Source: an uncultured Acidimicrobiales bacterium
GTDB taxonomy: Bacteria > Actinomycetota > Acidimicrobiia > Acidimicrobiales > SZUA-35
Length of the DNA stretch: 64,000 nucleotides
NCBI GenBank assembly: GCA_937922805.1
Contig: CALAJV010000001.1
Location: 1 to 64,000 of the forward strand
Direction: 5' to 3'
In this document: piece after piece, positions 1 through 9,446 of the stretch
Layout: the number at the start of each line of letters is the position of its first letter
Numbering within the stretch: position 1 is the first letter of the stretch
Position numbers and translations under genes: made by a program
Notes under the pieces: generated by a model
The model's input: the letters and a program-made list of their open reading frames with translations, nothing else
Database searches by the model: none
Told to the model about the DNA's origin: nothing

Positions 1-234
1 GGCATTGGTCGATGGCCGCGACGCCCGGAAAGACTGAGCGTCTACAGATCTGTTGATAGCTGTACGTTTCGGGCAACGGAATGAAGCGAGCCCGAGACGT
101 CCAGGTATCAACAGAGATCACGCGACGGTAAAGCCGCCAAACATGCTTCGCCTTCCAGCTCGAAACAATCAACTATCGCCAAGCAACAATGGACGAAGAG
201 AGCAACTGAATAACGACCGATCAACAATCAGGTA
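1..234. other. Window start, no supported gene
   Basis: No convincing gene is visible before the acyltransferase. One short open frame on the plus strand (53-235) starts with TTG, has a basic, low-hydrophobicity composition and matches nothing I recognise, so I treat it as chance. The stretch probably holds the promoter of the next gene, but I cannot point to clear -35/-10 boxes. Confidence 0.4.
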
Positions 235-1299
235 GTGTTGGCGGCCATGGCATCAACTCGACCAGATCCGTCCCGATGGCGACGGAGGGCAACGACTATC
301 CCTTCCATGCTTGGAGCGACGGCCATCGCGTTCGTTGCCTTTCCGCTGGTAGTGCCAATCTCGATTGCGGTCGATGCCCTTCGAGGCCGTTGGAAGTGGC
401 CATCGCTTCGGCTCTACTTGTTTCTCCTCCAATACGGGTTCAACGATTCGGTAGAGATTTTTTTGGCCCCAGTTTTTTGGTTGTTGGCCAGCTTCGGAAG
501 AACCCTACATTCGCCCAGGTCGATGGCCCGTCACGAAAGGTTGCAGTGGTGGTCGGTTGAACTTCTCGAACGGCGAGCAGCGCAACTTCTTGGACTCCGA
601 GTTGACCTTGAACAATCGGCAGTCGAGGCGCTTGGACCGCAGGGCTCTGACTCCGCCCATCCGATCATTGTCATAAGTCGTCACGTCAGCTTGTTCGATG
701 CTTCGCTTCCCGGGTTGTTGGCTCATAAAGCTGGCCGTGGGGTCCGGGCAATCGTCATGGCTGAGCTGTTGGCTGACCCTGGTTTCGACCTTTTGTATGG
801 CCGACTAGGTTCGGTGTTTATCCCTCGCGATGATGGACCGCAAGCGCGAGAAGCGATTGCCGAAATGACTACGCAATGGAGTAGGTCAGCGAAGTCGATT
901 CGGGGTGATGATCTTGGCCCAGCAATTGTTCTGTTTCCCGAGGGCCGACTGTTTACGAAGTCTGGTCACGAACGTTCGATGAAGCGACTGGCTAAACGAG
1001 ATCCGCAGCGGGCAGCCCGCCTTGCATCACTAGACCGATTGCTGCCGCCGAAATCTGGCGGACTTAGCCTTATCTTGGATGCTTTTCCCGAAGCCACTGT
1101 AGTTCTGTTGAACCACAGTGGGCTCGATTCGATGACAACGTTGTCCCGACTAGTCAGCCAAGTACCGGCCACCGAACCAATCAACGTGTGGGCCAAGACG
1201 ATTGACCGCAGTGCCATTCCGAAAGAAGCCGACCAACGACAACAGTGGCTTGACCGACTCTGGCTCGACCTCAACAGCGAGTTAGACACGGCTAGTTGA
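235..1299 (+). CDS. PlsC-like phospholipid acyltransferase
   Basis: Predicted 1-acyl-glycerol-3-phosphate acyltransferase-type enzyme of 354 residues, which would transfer an acyl chain to a lysophospholipid or related alcohol at the inner membrane face. The family HX4D catalytic motif is present (H150 to D155, in SRHVSLFD), and a FPEGR motif near residue 236 matches the acyl-acceptor block FPEGT/S. Hydrophobic stretches at about 25-47 and 60-88 suggest membrane association. It starts with GTG at 235, or with ATG at 247 four codons later; the sequence does not decide between them. The stop codon lies inside a 40-bp tandem duplication. The exact substrate is unknown. Confidence 0.75.
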   Translation: MLAAMASTRPDPSRWRRRATTIPSMLGATAIAFVAFPLVVPISIAVDALRGRWKWPSLRLYLFLLQYGFNDSVEIFLAPVFWLLASFGRTLHSPRSMARHERLQWWSVELLERRAAQLLGLRVDLEQSAVEALGPQGSDSAHPIIVISRHVSLFDASLPGLLAHKAGRGVRAIVMAELLADPGFDLLYGRLGSVFIPRDDGPQAREAIAEMTTQWSRSAKSIRGDDLGPAIVLFPEGRLFTKSGHERSMKRLAKRDPQRAARLASLDRLLPPKSGGLSLILDAFPEATVVLLNHSGLDSMTTLSRLVSQVPATEPINVWAKTIDRSAIPKEADQRQQWLDRLWLDLNSELDTAS

Positions 1300-1369
1300 A
1301 AACCACTCTGGGGAACCGCTCTGTGACACGGCTAGTTGAAAACCACTCTGGGGAACCGCTCTGTGACAC
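1285..1369. repeat. 40-bp tandem duplication over a stop codon
   Basis: Two identical 40-bp copies (1285-1324 and 1325-1364) are followed by the first five bases of a third. The first copy contains the last codons and TGA stop of the acyltransferase gene. The duplicate therefore lies just after the gene and repeats its 3' end. Identity of the copies implies a recent slippage or duplication event, or an assembly artefact. Confidence 0.9.
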
Positions 1370-1441
1370 AGTTTATGAGTTGTTCATAACTGCCGAATCT
1401 ACACTCGGGAATGACCATCGCGGCTCGGAGGTTCACTAGTT

Positions 1442-2101
1442 ATGGACGATCATACGACAAGCGCTTCGAATCTCGACGGCGCTTCTGATCACGGCAGTTT
1501 CTCTGACGCAACGGCTACCGGGGCCGGCGGCAACACGTCGGAACCGGCTCGAAGCAAGCACTTGTCGACGGGTCGGCTTGTAATTTACGCCGCAGTCATA
1601 GCCCTAGTCGGCGCATTGGCACTTACAACCTTGTTTTCCTCAAATGTCGACGCACCAGAATCGGGTCCGTCGCAGGCCGATGGTCTCAACCAGTTCCAGA
1701 ACCTCGCGTTCGTCACCACCGATGGAACCACGAGCAACCTGGCCGATTACGAGGGTCAGCCGCTTGTGGTAAATTTCTTTGCTTCGTGGTGTGCTCCTTG
1801 CCGAGCTGAGATGCCCCACTTCGAATCAGCGAGCATAGCCAACGGCGATGACGTTAAATTTCTCGGTGTCAACCATGACCTAGAGGACTCCTCATGGAAA
1901 GCATTCGTAGCCGAGACTGAGGTAACGTTCGAGACTGTTTTTCAGCCTGGCACCGAGATATGGAACGAGATTGATGCCAAAGGCATGCCGACCACCGCAT
2001 TCGTCTCCGCCGACGGGGATCTGCTGCACGTCTATACCGGAGTCTTGGATGAGGCTACGCTGCAATCGCTTATCGACGAGCATCTTTTGGAGACGGCCTG
2101 A
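1442..2101 (+). CDS. TlpA/ResA-like membrane-anchored thioredoxin
   Basis: Predicted extracytoplasmic thiol-disulfide reductase of 219 residues. One membrane anchor lies at about residues 46-66, after a 45-residue Ser/Thr-rich cytoplasmic tail. The thioredoxin fold follows, with active site WCAPC (Cys117 and Cys120) and the cis-proline region GMPTTAF near 180. It would reduce apocytochrome c or other exported cysteines, drawing electrons from the CcdA-like protein encoded next. The stop overlaps that gene's start by one base (TGATG), so the two are translationally coupled. The window contains a c-type heme protein (CtaC), a plausible client. Confidence 0.82.
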   Translation: MDDHTTSASNLDGASDHGSFSDATATGAGGNTSEPARSKHLSTGRLVIYAAVIALVGALALTTLFSSNVDAPESGPSQADGLNQFQNLAFVTTDGTTSNLADYEGQPLVVNFFASWCAPCRAEMPHFESASIANGDDVKFLGVNHDLEDSSWKAFVAETEVTFETVFQPGTEIWNEIDAKGMPTTAFVSADGDLLHVYTGVLDEATLQSLIDEHLLETA

Positions 2102-3096
2102 TGGCAGAATTGTTCGATCCCCGTGCCTTCGCCCTCGGGATGCTTGCACTGCTCAATCCTTGCGGCTTTGCCTTGCTTCCGGCGTACCTTGGCGTGTTTC
2201 TTGGCTTAGACGATGGCGATGAAAACCGGTCGACGATCGTAGCGTTGAACCGAGCCCAAGTTGTCGGCCTGTCGATGTCGGCCGGTTTCTTAGCCGTTTT
2301 TGGTCTACTCGGATTGTTTTTCGCTCCGACTATCACCGCGTTGAACACATCGGGTTGGCTGCCTCGAATAACTGTCGGCATGGGCGTCGGGCTCGTCGCT
2401 CTCGGCATCGCCATGTTCTTCGGCTTTCAACCGCTGCTGAAAATTCCCAAGCTCAACAAGGGTGGTTCGAGCGGTTCCATTGCCAGCATGTTTCTGTTCG
2501 GGGTTTCATACGCTGTCGCGTCGCTGACGTGCACCATCGGGTTGCTTCTCTCAGCAATCGGAACGTCAGCCAGCGGCTCATCATTCAATGAACGATTTGG
2601 CGCATTTCTTTCTTACGCGATCGGGATGGGCTTGTTAGCAACGGTTCTGACCCTTGCTGTGGGATTTGGAAAGAAGGGCTTGGTCAACTCGTTCCGCAAG
2701 GTTCTGCCGATGATGAATATTGTCTCGGCTGTAGTTCTTGTTGTCGTTGGGGCTTACGTCGCCCTCTATGGCATTTGGTCCGAGCAAGTACTTGATTTTG
2801 ACCGCCAACCAACTGGTTGGATCAACAGCATCGTTATCCCGGTCGAAGAAACTCAGGCAGCAGTAACTAACTGGATGAACAACACGATCAACCCGTTTGG
2901 CCTGCTCGACAAGGCTCGGCCTCGCACAACGTTCATGGGGTGGGCGTTTTTAGGTATCAACCTGGTTCTCGCTGTGGCCGGGTACATCGCCCGCCAAACT
3001 GGCATCGTGAAGCCAGGCGGCGACAACGACGTTCCTTCTGGTGATGCTGAACCGGCAGCCGTTGGCTCGACCGACCGTCCTCCTTTCTCTGTTTGA
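2101..3096 (+). CDS. CcdA/DsbD-type membrane electron carrier
   Basis: Predicted polytopic protein of 331 residues in the CcdA family, which passes reducing power across the membrane to TlpA/ResA-type thioredoxins for cytochrome c maturation. The first conserved cysteine lies in the family motif NPCGFALLPAYL (near residue 18), and the second in SLTCTIG (near 144); these form the redox pair. Several hydrophobic helices follow. About 70 extra residues after the core include another membrane segment near 285-300 and a polar tail. It overlaps the upstream thioredoxin gene by one base. ccdA would be the usual symbol, but the C-terminal extension makes me leave it unassigned. Confidence 0.82.
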   Translation: MAELFDPRAFALGMLALLNPCGFALLPAYLGVFLGLDDGDENRSTIVALNRAQVVGLSMSAGFLAVFGLLGLFFAPTITALNTSGWLPRITVGMGVGLVALGIAMFFGFQPLLKIPKLNKGGSSGSIASMFLFGVSYAVASLTCTIGLLLSAIGTSASGSSFNERFGAFLSYAIGMGLLATVLTLAVGFGKKGLVNSFRKVLPMMNIVSAVVLVVVGAYVALYGIWSEQVLDFDRQPTGWINSIVIPVEETQAAVTNWMNNTINPFGLLDKARPRTTFMGWAFLGINLVLAVAGYIARQTGIVKPGGDNDVPSGDAEPAAVGSTDRPPFSV

Positions 3097-3156
3097 GGTA
3101 GTTGCTCTAGCCAATTTTTCGATGAGGTTGGCCGTTGACCGTAGTTATCTGCAAGG

Positions 3157-3801
3157 GTGGTCAACGTGCAGGACGTGAGTCGAGATCCAATTACCTTTGC
3201 TGAACTCCTGGCTCGACCAGGGGTAGAAGAAACGGTTGAGCTTCGAAGCTCTTTCGGTTTCTGCGCGTTCCACGGTGGGAACCTTGAACGGATGACGGCC
3301 GAGATCGCCACTGAGGCGGCCCGGCGGGCTAAGGCTTCGATCTACACCGTGGTCCAACCATCTGGCATGCGGCAGCATATTCCCTCAGCTCAAGTATCGC
3401 CGGCGCAGTCTGAAGCACTCAACTCGTTCATCGATCACTGCGAGTTCGTTGTTGCCCTCCACGGGTTCGGGCGACGAAAGATGTTTACCAGTTTGCTGTT
3501 CGGTGGACGGAATCGAGAACTTGCAACCCATGTTGCCTACCACGTTCGAGCTGCCTTGCCGGCATACCAGACGATCGACAATATCGACGACATACCGCGA
3601 GAGCTACGAGGCTTACACCCCGATAATCCATGTAACCTCACCTCCGGAGGCGGGGTTCAGATCGAGCTTCCCCCTCGGGTTAGGGGCTTGTCACCGCTGG
3701 CTCTGTTTTGGCCATCCCATGATCACAAAGTTAGGCGATTCCCTCACGCCAACTATTTGATCGATGGCCTTGTTGACGCCGCCGTTAGCTGGCCAGGATA
3801 G
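3157..3801 (+). CDS. Poly-gamma-glutamate hydrolase-like protein
   Basis: 214 residues resembling the phage and bacterial poly-gamma-glutamate hydrolase family, zinc-dependent amidohydrolases of the carboxypeptidase fold that cleave gamma-linked glutamate polymers. Supporting motifs are AFHGGNLE (putative zinc His and Glu, near residue 38), VALHGFG near 94, and IELPPRVRG near 172, all typical positions for this family. No signal peptide is seen, so a cytoplasmic site or a moonlighting substrate is possible. GTG at 3157 is used as the start; GTG at 3166 is an alternative. It stands alone after ccdA on the same strand, 60 bases downstream. Confidence 0.7.
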   Translation: MVNVQDVSRDPITFAELLARPGVEETVELRSSFGFCAFHGGNLERMTAEIATEAARRAKASIYTVVQPSGMRQHIPSAQVSPAQSEALNSFIDHCEFVVALHGFGRRKMFTSLLFGGRNRELATHVAYHVRAALPAYQTIDNIDDIPRELRGLHPDNPCNLTSGGGVQIELPPRVRGLSPLALFWPSHDHKVRRFPHANYLIDGLVDAAVSWPG

Positions 3802-3904
3802 AGAGAACGGAGCCGATGCTCCGAACCCTCGCTAGTACCAGCCAGCCAACGGCGAACAAATATCGGGCCCGTGACGATCAAAATCCGCCTGGGTCGACAA
3901 GCTA

Positions 3905-4612
3905 CTATTGGGTAGGGATTGTCCTCACCGTCGGCACCGTCTGAATCGTCGGAATAGTCCGAACTGTAGGAACCGTCCGAATCGTCGGGATAGTCCTCAC
4001 CGTCGGCACCGTCTGAATCGTCGGAATAGTCCGAACTGTAGGAACCGTCTGAATCGTCGGAATAGTCCTCACCGTCGGCACCGTCCGAACCGTAGGCACC
4101 GTCCGAACCGTCGGAATAGTCCTCACCGTCGGCACCGTCCGAACCGTAGGCACCGTCCGAACCGTCGGCACCGTGTCAACTGTTTCGTCCGGCCCAACGC
4201 TCGTGCCAGTCGAGTCGGTGGCGAAGGTTCCCGTTGTCCTTGGCGGTCTCGTCGTGCGGTCACCGCCAGAGCTGCTCTCATCCGCAGCTACAGTCGTCGA
4301 TCGACCCGAACCTCCGGATCCGCTTGAGCTCGTTGAACCAGAGCTAGACGAACCTTGAGATCGGCTGGAGCCACCACTACCGCTTTTGTCTGAACCGCTC
4401 AAAGATGCCTCAGGACCTTCTGGGTCGTTAAAAGCGGGGCCTTGAGAATCGGTTCCCTCTCGGTCCTGCACCCCAACCTGAATTTCCTCAGTTTCGCTAC
4501 TACCAGAACCGATGAGCGGAACTCCGCCACTAGCTCGAAATGCAATCCCTAGCGCCAGCAATACGCCTATGAAACATACAGCTGGCACAACAATCTTATT
4601 TGCTGTCCACAT
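3905..4612 (-). CDS. Membrane-anchored TVPTVR repeat protein
   Basis: 235 residues of unknown function. An N-terminal hydrophobic segment (about residues 7-26) serves as anchor or signal. A Ser/Gly/Thr-rich low-complexity linker (about 40-130) follows, and the C-terminal 90 residues consist of about 15 tandem hexapeptides alternating TVPTVR, TIPTIQ and TIPTVR. The protein ends within the repeat. Such a design suits a cell-surface stalk or wall-spanning segment, but no enzymatic domain is visible. It lies downstream of the M16 peptidase on the same strand, separated by a probable terminator. Confidence 0.6.
   Translation of the reverse strand: MWTANKIVVPAVCFIGVLLALGIAFRASGGVPLIGSGSSETEEIQVGVQDREGTDSQGPAFNDPEGPEASLSGSDKSGSGGSSRSQGSSSSGSTSSSGSGGSGRSTTVAADESSSGGDRTTRPPRTTGTFATDSTGTSVGPDETVDTVPTVRTVPTVRTVPTVRTIPTVRTVPTVRTVPTVRTIPTIQTVPTVRTIPTIQTVPTVRTIPTIRTVPTVRTIPTIQTVPTVRTIPTQ
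3918..4176. repeat. 18-bp tandem repeats with 72-bp higher order
   Basis: This coding repeat array specifies the hexapeptides of the protein at 3905-4612. The basic unit is 18 bp. The marker CTCAC recurs at 3996, 4068 and 4122 after 3924, giving spacings of 72, 72 and 54 bp, so units amplified in blocks of three or four. Copy number is likely to vary between strains. Confidence 0.85.
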
Positions 4613-4760
4613 TCCACATACCTTCCGTCACTTATATGAGTGATTAAGGTCGCCCTAGATACATCAACTTCTTGACTTTTACTAGGTTCGGGATCGCTAT
4701 AGAGTGCTGCCGCCGCGTAGAAACCCGTCGGGTGAAGCTTAGTCGTTAGCGACCCAAAGG

Positions 4761-4783
4761 AAAAGGGCCCATTGAGGGCCCAT
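4761..4783 (-). terminator. Rho-independent terminator after M16 peptidase
   Basis: On the minus strand, two GGGCCC arms (4781-4776 and 4770-4765) flank a 5-base loop and are followed by TTTT. It lies about 95 bases past the stop of the M16 peptidase gene and separates it from the repeat-protein gene. Confidence 0.65.
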
Positions 4784-4875
4784 ACCATCGGAGAACGCAT
4801 TTGGGCTCTTCGGCCTCACCAACCGGGTCAAGCAGGGATTCCGCTCGACCCACGTTGCGTTTCGTCGACCGCTAT

Positions 4876-7713
4876 TTACGGTGCCGCAAGCACCTCGGCT
4901 CGAGCGGTCTCGCTAAAGAGTCGTGCCGCTAGATCTTGGATGTCTTCGGCGTCTACCGCAGCGAGAATCTCGCTTCGAAGTGTTGGGCTTAGTGGTTCCT
5001 CATCGTCATCATCGTCTTCGACGGGAATCATTCCGAGTAGGTCTTGGTTAGTTGGATCGGCGCTAAAGTCGCCCTCGACTACTGCCTTGGCTCGCTCAAA
5101 TTCATCGGCGGTTGGGCCGTCTGCGGCCAGGGACTCAGCCCCGTCTATCATCACGTCGAGAATCTCTTGCCCCCGGCTAGGGTCACCAGTCGCCTCAAAC
5201 CTTACGGTTATTGTGTCCTCTGGTTCTGATTCGGGCATGGAATAGACATACCCGCCATACGTTGCCCCTAGCTCCTCTCGGGCAGTAGCAAACAGGCGAT
5301 CATTCAGAATCCCTTCAAGGACTCGCAACTCAACAGACGTTTTGTTATTGATAGTGGCTCTAGTTTGGTAGGCCAAGCCCGTTCCACCACCAGATTCCCC
5401 TTCGACTTCCATCTTGATCTCTTCTCGAAGGATCTCGGACAGCGGCTCGGGCCGAATATTGGTAATTGGAATTTCCTCACCTACCGGAAGCGTTCCCAAA
5501 TACCGAGCTGCTAGGTCAGCTACCTGTTCTGTCTCGAGATCACCGGCGATCGAGAAGCTCATATTTGCAACTCCGACGAAGCGCGACGTGTACAGATCTA
5601 GTGCTTTGTCTTGCGACAAGTCAGCGACCGCTTCGGTTGGAACATAGCTGAACCGCTCGTCTCCGCGATAGAGGAGGTTATCTAGCCCGTTGGCGGTAGC
5701 GAAGGCGGCATCTATCTTCATAGCCGATCGAGTGACGTCGCTGTTCTCGACCACATCGGCTAGCGCAACGCTATCGATCGCCGGAGCTGTAAGGGCTAAG
5801 TGGATTCGTTGAAACAAAATTTCAATGTCACTACTTCCGGTCGAGCCAACGAGTACCTGGTGTGTGTCGCCAATTCCAGCGAACAGTTCTGTGGTTGAAC
5901 GATCAACGAATCGTCGATAGGTCGAACGGTCGATATCTTCGACACCGCTATCCATGACGGCCTCGATTGCACTCGAAACCAACAGGGCATCCTCATCCGA
6001 CATGCCTCCGAACCCACCTTCGCTGTCGGCGTAGAACTCTACTTTGCCTGCTTCTTTGTCGTTCGGGACGAAGCTGACGGTAACTCCGTTCTCAAACTTC
6101 CAAATCGTTCCGTCGATCTCCTCGATCGGTTGACTAGTAATTGGCTCCACCGCATCCGGTTGGGTCATAAGCCTATCGATCGCCACTGATTCGTCCGAAC
6201 TAGTTTGGGTCGAGCTGGCCTCCGCTTCAGCTGCTAATCCTAGAGCGGCCTTCAAATTTGATGATGACGGCAAGTCGGCCTCATCCGGCCCAGAGACAAG
6301 AACTGATAGCGAAGCCTGAGCAAGCTCCCACCGGTAGTATTCACTCAGGTCGGCAGCCGTCAACTCACCAAGCATCGCCGAGACCCGCTTGTGGGCGGTT
6401 TCCATTGACGAAACTTCGGAACCGGTCAAGAAGTGGTCTACGTAATCGTCGCTCAATTGTGGGTTCTCGGTCGTGGCCGATTCGTCAAGAGCCTGATCGA
6501 GCTGAACTTGCAGTTCAGCAATCGCCTGTTCTGTCTCTTGCTCGGTGAATCCTTTGTTCCGAGCTTGGCCTATTTCGGTGAGAACGTATTCGGTGGCCGT
6601 TTCAATGTCTGGACTTTCAAAGGCGATGTCCATGAACATTTGATTCCGGTTAAGAGGAAACACATATGACCCGCCTTGGATTTCAACGTCGCCTCGGCCC
6701 GCGGCGTCGAGTATCCGATTCGAGATGATCATGGTATTGAGTTGTTGCATCGTGACGAGGCGTTCTCGTCCGACAGTTTCATCGCCCCAGTTGGTGACCG
6801 GCAAACTAACGGAACCGATTGAAAGCGGCAGGCTGGGATCAACGACAACGTCCACGACCGGTGGGCGGTCGAGTTCAACGGTCGGATCGATCCGCTCTTG
6901 GTCATCGCCCCTAGATTCCAGCGACGCAAAATGCTCTTTGACTTCGGATTCCAGCTCATCTATCGAAGCACTACCAACAGCAACAATCGCCATCAGATCT
7001 GGTCGATACCATCGGTCGTAGAACTGCCGCAACGAATCGGCGTCGGTGGCAAGAATCTTTTCACTCACCCCAATCGGGCTGTGGTTCTCATACGCGGTTC
7101 CATCGGTGTATGCTCGCAGGCTCGCTTCCTGCGCTATCGCTCCACTCCCTTCGAGATAAATTCGAGCTTCTTCTCGAACAACCCCTCGCTCTTTGAACGT
7201 GTCCGCTTCGGTGATAGTGGCGGCTGACGCCCACTCGGCCATCACGTCGAACGCGATATCTTGCTTGGCCGCGTCGACATTAGGAATGTCGAGCTGGTAA
7301 ACGGTCTCGTCAAACGATGTGTACGCATTGCTGTCGGCGCCAAACTCGACCCCTAGCCGTTCGAGCGCCTTGGTCAAATCGTTTCCTGGATACGCTTCTG
7401 TGCCGTTGAACAGCATGTGTTCAAGAAAATGGGCCGAACCAGAGTCAGCAATCTCTTGCTGCATCGAACCAGCGTTAACCACAAGCCTCAGCGATAGCCC
7501 GTCAGCTGGTGCATCATTCGACTGGACATAGTAGGTCAGGCCGTTATCGAGAACGCCAATCTTCACATCCGGGTTAGGGGCGATTGCGGTCTCATCGGGT
7601 TCCGGCGCCGCTATCGACTCGCCGCCGCCTGAGGTTCCGGAACATGCGGTGGCGCTAAGTCCTAACGCACACATCACCGCTAGAGAACGGAATAGTTTAG
7701 TTGAAATAGTCAT
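4876..7713 (-). CDS. M16 (insulinase/pitrilysin) family lipoprotein peptidase
   Basis: 945-residue zinc metallopeptidase with two M16 halves. The N-terminus is a lipoprotein signal ending in LSATAC, with Cys24 as the lipidation site, so the enzyme should sit on the outer face of the membrane. The inverted zinc motif HFLEH (His95, Glu98, His99) is intact, and a downstream glutamate in REEARIYL (near 175) is the likely third ligand. The second half (from about 530) lacks such a motif, as in inactive C-terminal halves of pitrilysins. The length matches the family. Substrates are probably short secreted peptides. Transcribed with its own terminator, 84 bases after the ABC permease gene. Confidence 0.88.
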   Translation of the reverse strand: MTISTKLFRSLAVMCALGLSATACSGTSGGGESIAAPEPDETAIAPNPDVKIGVLDNGLTYYVQSNDAPADGLSLRLVVNAGSMQQEIADSGSAHFLEHMLFNGTEAYPGNDLTKALERLGVEFGADSNAYTSFDETVYQLDIPNVDAAKQDIAFDVMAEWASAATITEADTFKERGVVREEARIYLEGSGAIAQEASLRAYTDGTAYENHSPIGVSEKILATDADSLRQFYDRWYRPDLMAIVAVGSASIDELESEVKEHFASLESRGDDQERIDPTVELDRPPVVDVVVDPSLPLSIGSVSLPVTNWGDETVGRERLVTMQQLNTMIISNRILDAAGRGDVEIQGGSYVFPLNRNQMFMDIAFESPDIETATEYVLTEIGQARNKGFTEQETEQAIAELQVQLDQALDESATTENPQLSDDYVDHFLTGSEVSSMETAHKRVSAMLGELTAADLSEYYRWELAQASLSVLVSGPDEADLPSSSNLKAALGLAAEAEASSTQTSSDESVAIDRLMTQPDAVEPITSQPIEEIDGTIWKFENGVTVSFVPNDKEAGKVEFYADSEGGFGGMSDEDALLVSSAIEAVMDSGVEDIDRSTYRRFVDRSTTELFAGIGDTHQVLVGSTGSSDIEILFQRIHLALTAPAIDSVALADVVENSDVTRSAMKIDAAFATANGLDNLLYRGDERFSYVPTEAVADLSQDKALDLYTSRFVGVANMSFSIAGDLETEQVADLAARYLGTLPVGEEIPITNIRPEPLSEILREEIKMEVEGESGGGTGLAYQTRATINNKTSVELRVLEGILNDRLFATAREELGATYGGYVYSMPESEPEDTITVRFEATGDPSRGQEILDVMIDGAESLAADGPTADEFERAKAVVEGDFSADPTNQDLLGMIPVEDDDDDEEPLSPTLRSEILAAVDAEDIQDLAARLFSETARAEVLAAP

Positions 7714-7797
7714 GAGCGAACGTTCTTTCGATTCGGGCTTACTGCCAAGGAGTGAGCTGAAGTTGGGTTATCGCAGCACAAATCAACTGCCAGCGAA

Positions 7798-8643
7798 TTA
7801 GGCGACGTCTTCAGAAAAGGTCCGAGCTGAGCCAGCAGCAACCAATAGCGTTAAGAAGCAAATGAACGTAATGAGACTGGCGGTCGGAGATTCGAACCGG
7901 GCGAATTCAGTCTCAAGTCCGCTTGCTGTGAACGCCCGGTCACCAGCGGCAAAGGGCAATAGGTTGGCTAGCCAGTGATCGGAGGCAGGCAAGACAACAG
8001 ACTCAACAACTCGAAGGACGAGAAAGGCGCTGACGGCCAAGGTCACCTGTCGAGTGATTAGGCCCAATGCTGTTCCGAACAAGGCACCCAAGCCAAGATG
8101 GACCATCGCCTTAGGAATAAGTGACATTAACGACGCATCGGATTGTTCTTGAGTTCCGGCGACCTCGCCAGCAGTCCCCTGGTCAAGGCCCAACTTGGCA
8201 ACGAGAAAGACAGCCAGCAGTCCAACTCCAATCATCGCCCCAGCGGCGATAATTCCGGCGAGCAACGAAAAACCCATCTTCGCGACCAAAAACTTGCTTC
8301 GACTGGGCTGCGCGATGAGTGTTGGCACCGAGGTTTCTCGCTGTAGGTCCGACCCGCCTACGATGGCTCCAACTATGACGGCCCCGATCATGCCGACCAA
8401 ACTGACGATATAGACAGAAAACGTTAGAAAATCCAATGCCGATTGACCGGTAGCTCGACCATAAAATGCGCCGCTCACTCCGGACACCAATGCCACCACG
8501 AATGCTGTAAGTCCAAGAGCAATCCATGAGGACCGAACGGTTGCCAATTTAGTCCACTCACTACGGAGGGCGGTCAGTAGCGTCGGCGGCAAAACGGAGA
8601 CTTCTTGCCTTGCGACTTTCGGGGTAACTGTTTTCGTTGTCAT
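7798..8643 (-). CDS. ABC-2 type transporter permease
   Basis: 281 residues with about six hydrophobic segments and the TALRSEWTKLATVRSSW start typical of ABC-2 permeases from two-component exporters. It lies directly downstream of an ATPase gene (gap about 70 bases) and should form the membrane half of that exporter. The reading frame is intact, whereas the partner ATPase gene carries a frameshift. Substrate cannot be inferred; exporters of this type move drugs, lipids or peptides. Confidence 0.8.
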   Translation of the reverse strand: MTTKTVTPKVARQEVSVLPPTLLTALRSEWTKLATVRSSWIALGLTAFVVALVSGVSGAFYGRATGQSALDFLTFSVYIVSLVGMIGAVIVGAIVGGSDLQRETSVPTLIAQPSRSKFLVAKMGFSLLAGIIAAGAMIGVGLLAVFLVAKLGLDQGTAGEVAGTQEQSDASLMSLIPKAMVHLGLGALFGTALGLITRQVTLAVSAFLVLRVVESVVLPASDHWLANLLPFAAGDRAFTASGLETEFARFESPTASLITFICFLTLLVAAGSARTFSEDVA

Positions 8644-8713
8644 CTTCTTCTCTTAGGTCGGAACGGTTTACGTTCGATGGCTACGTCGTCGTGATTTATC
8701 TGCGGCAATGGGT

Positions 8714-9446
8714 TTAGAATGCGCTCGCTTGATAGTCGATGTGATCAGCAGTGAGATCCATGAACCGGTCTTCTAGGGACTGACCCGGGTCGGCGTCCGC
8801 CATCAAGTCTTCGACCCGACCCGACGTGACGATCTTTCCTTGACCGATCAAAACAAGCTCGTCAGCGAACTGATCCAATTCGCTGATCAGGTGACTTGAA
8901 AGCAAGACCGTGCCACCCCGGTCGGCGTACGACCGCAAAGAATCTCGCAGCCAGCGAATTCCTGCTGGATCGAGACCGTTCGCAGGCTCGTCCAGAATTA
9001 GCAGTTTGGAATCGCCGAGCAGTGCAACAGCGAGTCCCAAGCGTTGTCTCATACCCAAGGAGAAGCCGCTTACCCGTTGGCTAGCAGCAGACGCTAAGCC
9101 CACCATGTCGAGCACAGCGTCAACACGCTCCGCTTGTATGTTGCTTAAGGCGGCAAAGCATCGGAGATGGTTTCGAGCGGTCCGTCCGCCGTGAACCTGA
9201 CTGGCGTCGAGCATGGCGCCGACAGTGGCCGCCGGCCTTACTAAGTTGGCGAACTTAGTGCCGTCGATCGTCACGGTTCCTGCATCAGGGTTTTACCAGG
9301 CCCAGAATCATCTTCATCGTCGTCGATTTACCGGCTCCGTTCGGCCCGACGAAGCCCGTTACCGACCCGGCAGTTATTGAGAACGTCACGTCGTCAACCA
9401 CCTTTGCCCGCCCGTAGGTTTTAGACAGTCCGCTTACTGAGAGCAT
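8714..9446 (-). pseudogene. ABC transporter ATPase broken by a one-base frameshift
   Basis: The gene begins with ATG at 9446 and reads 54 residues including the Walker A motif GPNGAGKST, then meets TGA at 9287-9285. The rest continues in another frame from about 9284 to 8714 and contains the signature FSLGMRQRLG, Walker B LLILDEPANGLDP and the H-loop SSHL. Removing one base in the AAAACCC run just before the TGA restores a continuous ATPase (giving a canonical VNPDAGT or KPDAGT). An indel in a homopolymer stretch is therefore the simplest explanation, either a real mutation or a sequencing error. The partner permease downstream is intact. Confidence 0.88.

Noticed and set aside
53..235. 60-residue frame before the acyltransferase
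   Set aside because: TTG start, no recognisable features, composition unlike a protein; likely chance.
3918..4176. CRISPR-like regular repeats
   Set aside because: The units are contiguous 18-bp coding repeats without spacers.
8714..9446. Programmed frameshift in the ABC ATPase
   Set aside because: There is a short A-run but no downstream structure or known precedent; a simple indel explains it better.
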